A DNA stretch of 64,000 nucleotides. Origin: Stomoxys calcitrans. Taxonomy: Eukaryota; Arthropoda; Insecta; Diptera; Muscidae. The translations under genes were made by a program, and so were the position numbers. The stretch covers positions 186,021,424 through 186,085,423 of the forward strand of contig NC_081555.1 in NCBI RefSeq assembly GCF_963082655.1, read 5' to 3'. The notes beneath the pieces were generated by a model. The model was not told where the DNA came from and made no database searches. It worked only from the letters and a program-made list of their open reading frames with translations. Below are positions 56,931-64,000 of this stretch, in pieces (within the stretch, counting starts at the first letter, position 1; each line of letters starts with the position of its first letter).

Positions 56931-57546
56931 TTCCTCACTGTGTTTTTTTTTTCAAGTTTGTATCACAGTATAATCCAAAGATGACCTAGACATAACTGCA
57001 ATTTTTTTAAACAGTTGGCCACCCGGTTCTCTTTCATTAAGAAAGTGTCGCTATCCTCACTTGAAATGCATTCACGCCAAAACTGTTTTCACTGAAGCGA
57101 CATTCAAGGCCTGAATGGATTTGCTTGGAATACACCAACCAAAAATTAGAAAATCTATTTTCGTCACATTGCCCCAAATACATTGGGACGCCAGAAGTTG
57201 CTCGAAGACAAATACGATGACAGTATAAAAAAGAGCGAAATATGAAACCCCTGAGTTGAAGAAACAGTCATCAAATTTCCAATAACAACAAAGAGAACTT
57301 TTTCCAATGAAGTTCCACTGGTAAGACTTAATTTACCATGTCCCTGTCAAAAATTTCGTAGACAGACAACAACAGCAACGACATGTCGACCAACTGTGTC
57401 AGCATCTGTTGGATTCAATCAAATTATTACCAGCGAAGTATTCACGGGGAAATTCGAGTGTTTTGCGGTTAGTCGGGGCCACTCACCAACTGAGAGGGCG
57501 ATAAACAGCAGATGCAACATTCGGGCAGTGGTATACATCAAAACTA

Positions 57547-57550
<4 letters not shown>
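56931..57550. other. Unassigned stretch
   Basis: No gene recognised. It is the 3' flank of the CR1-like LINE. Confidence 0.3.
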
Positions 57551-57585
<35 letters not shown>

Positions 57586-57600
57586 TTATTCATTTATTAA
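57551..57600 (-). repeat. CR1-like LINE 3' tail
   Basis: T33 on the plus strand followed by TTTATTCATTTATTAATTCA, that is (AATA/AATG) repeats then poly(A) on the element strand. The exact length may be uncertain in assembly. Confidence 0.7.
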
Positions 57601-57773
57601 TTCATTATAACTGACGCCTCAGCGCCTAATTGGCATTATTGAGGCAATTGGCAACATATTTAACTCATACAATACTATATATGAACATAGCGATATAAAT
57701 TAGAAATTTTAATGTATACAGTTATATAACAATTGTTTTTGGAAAAACTGAGATTACAATAATAGCTAAGCAT

Positions 57774-60677
57774 TTATATCAAAAGTGTCTCCTTAATAGA
57801 ATATAAATATTTTTTGCAAGCACGTTTGAAATTTGAAATTGTCTGTTGAGATTTAAGTTCAATCGGCAATTCATTAAATTGCTTAGTGCCATTATAATCA
57901 ATTCTCTGTTTAGTTTTTTCAAGCCTACATCTTGCCACTCTAAGATTGGCCTGATTTCTAGTACAAATAGTGTTCTGATTCTGAGATATAGCTATTGTCT
58001 GATGACCAATATTTCTGATATTCTTAAAAACGTAAATAAGAGCTTGATATATATGTTGTCCGTGAATTGGTAGTACTGTTGTCGCATAATCATTAAACAG
58101 TGACACAGTGGGGTATCTTAGTGGCAAATTGTAAATAATTTTCAAGGCCTTATTCTGCATGCATTGCAGAGATTTTAAAGAACTATTGTGCTTGTTGTAC
58201 GCATATGTAACTGCCATGTAATTCAAATGAGACTGAATAAGTGACTCAAAAATTAAGAGTTTAGTTCTTAAGTTCAACTTCTTATGTATTTTATACAAAA
58301 TACCAATCGCAGGAGATATTTTACTCCTAACCTGTTCGATATGCATATCCCAGCATAGATTACTTTGTAGTGTAACCCCCAAGTACTTCGCAGATAGTGC
58401 CTCTGAAACTAGCTCTCCATTTACATTGATGCTAAACGGATTAATTTCAGATGCAGACAACCGAGGACGAAATCGGACTATTTTTGTTTTATTAGGATTA
58501 ATTAGTAATCTATTTAAACGTGCAAATTCTACAATTAACGCTGCATCATGTTCCATACGAACTTTTAACTCTATATCATACTTATATGGATAAAGTAAAC
58601 ATATATCGTCAGCAAACATTACTAATTTACCGAAAAGATTCAAGTGCTCTATATCATTCAAATAAATTGAAAATAATAAGGGGCCTAGTCCACTACCCTG
58701 TGGTACTCCAAAATTTATCGAGCCCATACAACTTTTTGCCTCATTTATTTGCACATACTGCTTTCTGGCTGATAGATAGTCTCTAAATAATAACATTTCT
58801 TTCCCTCCTACCCCATAATATTTTAATTTCTGAATTAAAATATCGTGATCAACTAGATCAAAAGCCTTGGTAAGATCAAAAAATATAGCAGCCACTCCAT
58901 TGAAACCATTATCAAGTCCAGAACAAATGTACTGAGTAACATTTACCACCGCATCAACTGTACTACAACCCTTCCTAAATCCAAATTGTAAGTCGTAGAG
59001 TAAATTATTTCCTTCAAAATAGTCCGACAGCTTATGAAACAAAACTTTCTCTATTATTTTATCTACAATCGACAAAACAGCAACTGGACGATAATCATCA
59101 ATGGAGCTAGCATTACTTTTCTTCGGTATAGGCACTACCTTGTGAATTTTTAAACAATTTGGGTAAATGGATGAAGAAACCATCTTATTAAAAAGGTGAA
59201 CGAAAGTTGGAGCCAATTCCTGTGCACATTCCTTTACAAACTTTGCTGATATGTTATCATATCCCGGACTCTTATTACCTTCCATTCCTGCTATTATAGA
59301 TAGCACATCACTCTGACTGATACTACTAATTTGAAAATCAGAATTCGACCTACAAAGAGTCCGAAGTGCATTAACTGTATCGTCAGGATTTATACATATT
59401 TGCCTCCTTAGCTCTGCAGCAATATTTGTAAAATAATTATTCAAACAATTAGCTATATCATTATCATCAACTATTACATTCCCTTCAAGATTTTTCAAAC
59501 TTATTTCAGTCTTTTTGAACCTCGAAAGTGATTTATTTATAAAACTCCAACATTTTCTTGTATCACTGCCTAATTCCTTCAAATTTTCTGCATAATAATT
59601 CTCCCTAGATACTTTACTCGCTATTTTTATGATTCGGCCTATCCGTCTTAAAGCCTCATTAACACTATTTTCCCTACGCTTCACCTTTCTGCGTCTTTCC
59701 AACAATTTACGTTTTAACAAAATTAGCCTCTGAAGGTTTTTATTAATCCAGGGTGCCATATCGAATTGCAGCATTGTTACACTTTCCTTCACTGTTGTGG
59801 ACTGATCCATTGCAGCCCCCATACAAGCCATTAGTTCATCTGCCAACTCAGAAACATTCAAGTCGTCATAGTTCTCTGGAAGCGTCTCCTTTAAAATTTC
59901 CTTAGCCTTTCTGTAGTCACAAAACTTTCTCAAAGTCACCAAATTTTCTTTCTCTACCTTCTTAGTAACGTATTTACAAGACAGTAAATTATGGTCGGTT
60001 AGATCACACTCTATCGAGTCAACAAACAACTTCTCAGATACATTACTGAATATGTGATCAATACACGAACCACTTTCTGGCCGAGTTACCAAATTGTGAG
60101 CATTGTAGCAATCATAATTCTGAACCATTGATTCCAACTCACCATAATCGGAGCTGCGATATAAGTCAATGTTAGAGTCCCCAAGAATTACAATTGGATT
60201 AAAAGCATTTACTCTCAAAGCGTTTTCAAGAATATCTATAAAAGCAGGCACAACACATTTCTGCGAACGATAAAAAGATATTATTTTCATTGGTTTATTC
60301 GCAATTTTAAAATTATTTAACGTGATCGTGATTATATTTACAAATCCTTCACTTCTACAAATATCTACCGTGTAATGAAATATTTCTTTAACATATATTG
60401 TAGTACCACCATAATTATCGTCTCTACAAGAATGCACTGCTTTAAACCCAGGAATAGCATATAATTGTGTAATATTTTTTTGGAACCACGTTTCTTGAAT
60501 GGCAATAATGTCAGGCAGTTTTGAAAAACTTGACAGTAACTCTTTAAATCTATTGAATTTATCAATTGAAGAAACACTTCGTATATTAACGCTAATAACA
60601 TGAAAATAATTCTGATTTATTTCATTAGAATATTCTAAAAAGCTTGAAAATTTTTTAAAATATTGATTTTTAATCAT
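57774..60677 (-). CDS. CR1-like LINE ORF2, endonuclease-reverse transcriptase
   Basis: 967 aa, complete, starting at ATG. It nicks target DNA and reverse-transcribes the element RNA. APE endonuclease: ISVNIRSV near the N-terminus, IQETWF, GDSNID near residue 166, DHIFSN, LTDHNLLSC. Reverse transcriptase: GNKSPGYDNISAKFVKE, DDYRPVAVLSIVDKIIEK, LQFGFRKGCSTVDAV, FFDLTKAFDLVDHDIL, FGVPQGSGLGPLLFSIYLND, and FADD at 688-691 with the catalytic Asp pair, then NPNKTK and KYLGV. No RNase H and no C-terminal zinc knuckle seen. These RT motifs, with GVPQGSGLGPLLF and HDIL-QKL-YYG, are typical of the CR1/L2-jockey side of the LINE tree. Neighbour upstream is the PHD ORF1. Frames agree with a bicistronic mRNA. 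Confidence 0.9.
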   Translation of the reverse strand: MIKNQYFKKFSSFLEYSNEINQNYFHVISVNIRSVSSIDKFNRFKELLSSFSKLPDIIAIQETWFQKNITQLYAIPGFKAVHSCRDDNYGGTTIYVKEIFHYTVDICRSEGFVNIITITLNNFKIANKPMKIISFYRSQKCVVPAFIDILENALRVNAFNPIVILGDSNIDLYRSSDYGELESMVQNYDCYNAHNLVTRPESGSCIDHIFSNVSEKLFVDSIECDLTDHNLLSCKYVTKKVEKENLVTLRKFCDYRKAKEILKETLPENYDDLNVSELADELMACMGAAMDQSTTVKESVTMLQFDMAPWINKNLQRLILLKRKLLERRRKVKRRENSVNEALRRIGRIIKIASKVSRENYYAENLKELGSDTRKCWSFINKSLSRFKKTEISLKNLEGNVIVDDNDIANCLNNYFTNIAAELRRQICINPDDTVNALRTLCRSNSDFQISSISQSDVLSIIAGMEGNKSPGYDNISAKFVKECAQELAPTFVHLFNKMVSSSIYPNCLKIHKVVPIPKKSNASSIDDYRPVAVLSIVDKIIEKVLFHKLSDYFEGNNLLYDLQFGFRKGCSTVDAVVNVTQYICSGLDNGFNGVAAIFFDLTKAFDLVDHDILIQKLKYYGVGGKEMLLFRDYLSARKQYVQINEAKSCMGSINFGVPQGSGLGPLLFSIYLNDIEHLNLFGKLVMFADDICLLYPYKYDIELKVRMEHDAALIVEFARLNRLLINPNKTKIVRFRPRLSASEINPFSINVNGELVSEALSAKYLGVTLQSNLCWDMHIEQVRSKISPAIGILYKIHKKLNLRTKLLIFESLIQSHLNYMAVTYAYNKHNSSLKSLQCMQNKALKIIYNLPLRYPTVSLFNDYATTVLPIHGQHIYQALIYVFKNIRNIGHQTIAISQNQNTICTRNQANLRVARCRLEKTKQRIDYNGTKQFNELPIELKSQQTISNFKRACKKYLYSIKETLLI

Positions 60678-60736
60678 AAAAAATGTAAATTATAAATAAA
60701 CTGAAAAGACTTTTTTTTCTCAATTAAAAGAAAAAT

Positions 60737-61741
60737 TTATGACGGAGATTCAAAATCAGCAACATCATCATCATCACCTGAATGAACATCTTCAACATCA
60801 CGGTTGCAAACCATTGACCGCCTATTAAAATGTTTGTTAGTTGTTGCATCTAGTAACATTTGGTCCACATCATCTTCACTTTTAATTAGTATCTGTCGAG
60901 ATATTTCACTCTTTTTGCAAAAAACTTTTCCATCTCTAGCATAAACATATTGGAATCCAATTGACTTAAGAGATTTTGCATGATACAACAGACTTAGAGT
61001 GTCTTTGCTCAAGTAGTCGTTAACGAAAATATTTTTAGTGTCCTCATTTGCTTTCAATTTAGCCTTCGAACCCATTAATTTTTCTTTATGAGTCTTTGCT
61101 GCAAATTTCACAACAAGTGTTTTGTTTGCATTCTCCCTCCTCTTGTTTCCAATAAAATAAGCAACCTCCACTGCGCTCTTTTCCAACTCAACACCAACGC
61201 TCTTTGACAACGACAACACAGCATCTAATGCATTGTCATTACTCTCTGCTTTTAAACCGCTTATAATGCAATCATTCTTTACTCTCTCATCATGCAGTAT
61301 TTTGACAGACTGTTTCAACGTCATCACTTCGCTTTTTAACTTTTTGTTTTCTTTTTCAATTGCAGTAATTTTCTTTTTGTTTTCTGCGACATCTTTAAAC
61401 ACCTCATCAAATTTTGCCGACATAAAGTTGATTGATTCAGTCAGCTGATCGAGTTTCTCAAGCTTCTCTAGTTTTCGTAGTTCAGTTTTTATTGTACTCA
61501 GCTCTTTTTTTATCTCGCCATCTCCTTCTTCGCAACAAAAGTGACAGGAGTATAATTCACTCTCATTTTTCAAGAGTCTCTCAAATGCTCTCCTAGTTAA
61601 ATCAGAGCAACGAAAATGAAAACTGTTCTTACATACGTCACATTGTATATAATCATCTGATTCTTCTTTGATTTCATTTTTACAACGACCACAAGAAATT
61701 TTTTTATTGCCAACACTACGACGGGCTGATGCTTTTGGCAT
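60737..61741 (-). CDS. CR1-like LINE ORF1, PHD finger and coiled coil
   Basis: 334 aa. N-terminal PHD finger: C17, C20, C34, C37, H42, C45, C66, C69 form a C4-H-C3 pattern. PHD fingers in ORF1 occur in some CR1-group LINEs and are thought to bind chromatin or nucleic acid. Residues about 75-155 are Lys/Glu/Leu-rich heptads (KKELSTIKTELRKLEKLEKL and onward), predicting a long coiled coil. Residues about 160-270 form a globular part (CIISGLKAESNDNALDAVLS, KTLVVKFAAKTHKEKLM) similar in layout to an RRM-like ORF1 core. The C-terminus is acidic (GDDDDVADFE). The ATG at 61741 has G at -3. Likely role: ribonucleoprotein formation and targeting, inferred. Confidence 0.85.
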   Translation of the reverse strand: MPKASARRSVGNKKISCGRCKNEIKEESDDYIQCDVCKNSFHFRCSDLTRRAFERLLKNESELYSCHFCCEEGDGEIKKELSTIKTELRKLEKLEKLDQLTESINFMSAKFDEVFKDVAENKKKITAIEKENKKLKSEVMTLKQSVKILHDERVKNDCIISGLKAESNDNALDAVLSLSKSVGVELEKSAVEVAYFIGNKRRENANKTLVVKFAAKTHKEKLMGSKAKLKANEDTKNIFVNDYLSKDTLSLLYHAKSLKSIGFQYVYARDGKVFCKKSEISRQILIKSEDDVDQMLLDATTNKHFNRRSMVCNRDVEDVHSGDDDDVADFESPS

Positions 61742-61760
61742 ATCTGCAAACTCGTATTGT

Positions 61761-62175
61761 CCTTGATAAAGTATATTTTAATCTATATGATCAATGACTT
61801 TTTTATTTTTTTTGGATCGTATTTTATGTAAAAAAATCAATTTAAAAAAGAGCGATTTGAGCACCGAAAAAAAAAACACTTCTAATCTCCAGAGTTGCCA
61901 ACATGACAATCGTAAATAATTGGTCCAAGTGTAAACATTAAAGAGTGCCCCATATGACTACATATGTAGGAGCAAGCAGACAGACACATCGCACTCGCGG
62001 ACAGTGTATTTCCTTTACATAGAGATGCTTTCTCACTTATGGGTAACGCCATTCAGTTCAGCTTGAGTAAGGGGAAATCGAGAAAAAATAAAATTTTCGA
62101 TATTAAATCGAACAAGAGGCATGCTGTTTTCATTATAATTTGAGCATTTACACGCCCTTAAACAAAACAATTTAA
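61761..62175. other. Probable LINE leader plus unassigned flank
   Basis: The CR1-like 5' leader and promoter should lie in the left part. No clear boundary visible. CACACTCGCGG and GACAGACACATCG-like words only. Confidence 0.3.
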
Positions 62176-62179
62176 TTTT

Positions 62180-62560
62180 TTACCCTCCACCATGGAATAG
62201 AGACATACTTACTTCGTCATTCCGTTTGTAGCACCTCTAAATGTAAGACCAAGTCGATCATGCTATGTTCATTTGACCGTCCATTCGCCGAAAGCTCGCA
62301 AACTTCCGATCAAGTAAATCCCAAATTTTGCGTAGATTCTTCTTATTAATGTAAGGCGGTTGGGATTGTAAAAACGCCAAATCGGCCAATATTTAGTTAT
62401 AGCTCCCATCACTGATCTGCCGTGTATACTTCCTGCATCTCTATATAACGCAATGAAATATAGCTTCTGTTATGAACTCCAACAAGAACACCAAGAATGT
62501 TCCGAATGAACCATCTGACATTCGCATTTCCAATACTCGACCGATTGATATTTTTGCTTT
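62180..62560 (-). mobile_element. Helitron-like right-end fragment, reverse orientation
   Basis: TACCCTCCACCATGGAATAG, TTCCGTTTGTAGCACCTCTA, then CGTCCATTCGCCGAAAGCTC; one decayed internal unit. Confidence 0.6.
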
Positions 62561-63355
62561 CATTCTTTTAAGTTACATGAACTCACTAAACAAGTTTTGA
62601 AAAGATTTTATACATGATGGAAATGATTCTAAAAATCTTTTGACGAAGTTTCGCAATTGGTTTAACTAAGAATTCTTATAAATGGTGATTAAATCTTTGA
62701 GTATTCCTTTGAAGTGGGAGTCACACGGTTTGTTGTCGTATTTGGGTTGTTTGGAAGGCATACAAAGGTTGGTTAAATTTTAAGGGTCGATGTTGATTTT
62801 GAATAAAATTAACACGTTGCTGGATTGTCCATGGTTTTAATTTAGTTAAACTGAAATTGAGATATGTCAAATGAAATACAGCAAAAATCGGTCTTAAAAA
62901 TGTAACCATCCCTTACTATCCATAAGGAGTGCGACCACAAAATCCAATCCAGTCGAGAAGCGTTCCAGTTAAATCAAAGAATCTCAGTACATCTGTACGA
63001 TAAGATGTATATGCGTTTTTTTGCCAACTACTCCTAGTTGGCCATTTGATGACACTGTTGTTGCTGACTATCTGCTGCTCTATCGCTGTGGGTCCTGTTG
63101 CAGCAGTAGTTTATTGCTCTTTGTTGTTTTGTGGTTGTTGCTGTTGTCTCTAATCAAAGGCGATTGCATGTGTATATGCAACACTAAGCATGCGCTTTAG
63201 GACCGCTTGATATTTTTTTCGAATATTTTCTATGACAGAACTACGGAAAACGCTATCGACACAGTTTCTTAATATTAAATATTCAGTAAAATTATTCAAT
63301 TTCTGTTCAGCTTGAGGTCCCTATATTTATTATTAAATAACCAAGGGTATTATTC
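62561..63355. other. Unassigned stretch
   Basis: Short GTTGTTGCTG-type simple repeats near 63055-63150. No gene recognised. Confidence 0.3.
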
Positions 63356-63357
63356 TA

Positions 63358-63790
63358 TAAACATAACATAGCCCCACAAAAAATAACCTAAAGGCGTTAA
63401 ATCGCACGATCTAGCAATTGACCGGTCCCGTACGTGAAATAAAATGTTCACCGAACTCGCCTCTCAATAAGTCTCGCAAGTCACGCTCTTGCATTTTGGG
63501 CAAAAAAAAAAATATTTGGATATCATCTCACGATAGCGCTCACCATTCATAGTTACGTTACGATTCGCATCATCTTTGAAAAAGTACGGTCCAATGATGC
63601 CACTAGCATATAAACCGCACCAAACCGTCAATTTTTCTAGATGCATTGGTAGCTCTGGCAATGCTTCTGGTTGATCTTCACTCCAAAATCGACATTTCTA
63701 ATTGTTTACATACATTGAGCCAAAAATGAACTTCGTCGCTGAAGAAGAAGGAATTTTCTCTTTAGAAAAAATCTCATTGAAATTCTGTCT
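63358..63790 (-). pseudogene. IS630-Tc1-mariner transposase fragment (family 3, copy D)
   Basis: Minus strand: EALPELPMHLEKLTVWCGLY, GIIGPYFFKDDANRNVTMNG, ERYREMISKYFF, and the GTTAAATCGCACGATCTAG site. Unlike copies B and C it keeps the NGERYREMI segment. A frameshift and an AAAAAAAAA run near 63506-63512 break it, and stops follow. The C-terminal part and right end are absent. The sequence beyond about 63790 is not clearly element. Confidence 0.7.
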
Positions 63791-64000
63791 TTACAAATTG
63801 TTCTCTATAACGAATAAAAATTGAAAACACAATTTTTTTCAGCCATTTTCACGTATTTTACCCTCCTTATGATGAACTTCTCTATATCGAATACTTTTCT
63901 GTAACGAACTGTTTTTAAATCGCAAGTTGAAATTATCACACAAACTAATCACTCAACAACGAATTTTTTGGCAAACTTTTTTTTTTGAAGTTCACACAAA
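63791..64000. other. Unassigned AT-rich end of window
   Basis: Nothing recognised. Confidence 0.3.

Larger units (their letters stand above)
57551..61760 (-). mobile_element. CR1-like LINE with two intact ORFs
   Basis: Reading on the minus strand: 5' leader (right boundary uncertain), ORF1 with a PHD finger, 59-bp gap, EN-RT ORF2, about 190 bp of 3' region, then AATAAATGAATAAATAAA-like sequence and a run of 33 A (T run 57551-57583 on plus). No interruption in either ORF. No target-site duplication was found by eye, and the 5' end could lie up to about 100-200 bp further right. Confidence 0.82.

Noticed and set aside
57541..57600. Target-site duplication for the CR1-like LINE
   Set aside because: The sequence just left of the T run was compared by eye with the region right of the leader and no convincing match was found.

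Overview
This is a 64-kb piece of AT-rich insect nuclear DNA, most likely from a calyptrate (muscid-type) fly. The clues are abundant non-autonomous Helitron/Helentron-like repeats with a core also known from Drosophila (GTCY microsatellite next to a CGATCTAGCCATG-like core), several mariner families, insect-type LINEs and a tRNA-derived SINE. No host protein-coding exon could be recognised with confidence. The species call is inference; the repeat identifications come from motifs visible in the sequence.

The genes that can be supported belong to transposable elements. Two LINEs are intact by reading frame. LINE-1 (4417-9132, plus strand) has a coiled-coil ORF1 and an endonuclease-reverse transcriptase ORF2. 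It ends in (TAC)6 and is flanked by a perfect 12-bp target-site duplication. Its ORF2 has no usable AUG. A canonical -1 frameshift heptamer (A AAA AAC) lies immediately before the ORF1 stop, in the phase needed to enter ORF2, so the element probably makes ORF2 as a frameshift fusion. The second LINE (about 57551-61760, minus strand) is CR1-like, with a PHD-finger ORF1 and an EN-RT ORF2 separated by 59 bp.

Layout. 1-4.4 kb: dead LINE 3' end, unassigned DNA and a SINE with its own 12-bp duplication. 4.4-9.1 kb: LINE-1. 9.2-16.9 kb: Helitron-like repeats, two tight hairpins, and a second copy of the dead LINE end. 17.4-18.1 kb: Tc1 relic beside a 253-bp mariner deletion derivative. 18.7-21.1 kb: about 130-bp tandem units whose order is repeated in two blocks. 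22.8-23.7 kb: mariner relic. 24.4-26 kb: decayed LINE. 27.7-31.2 kb: short repeats and composite C/D repeats. 34-37 kb and 45.7-48.8 kb: less repetitive, more GC-balanced islands, perhaps intron or intergenic DNA. 37-45.7 kb: Helitron-like copies, a full-ended mariner with an in-frame 69-bp duplication, and a nested minisatellite. 48.8-52.3 kb: a Helitron-like copy with a perfect 213-bp tandem duplication and two oppositely oriented copies of one deleted mariner. 53-57 kb: more degenerate repeats. 57.5-61.8 kb: the CR1-like LINE. 62-64 kb: Helitron and mariner fragments.

The two intact LINEs could supply reverse transcriptase for the SINE. The short mariner derivative shares its ends with the longer mariner copy, whose own transposase is broken. 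Nothing here looks like a host operon or pathway.
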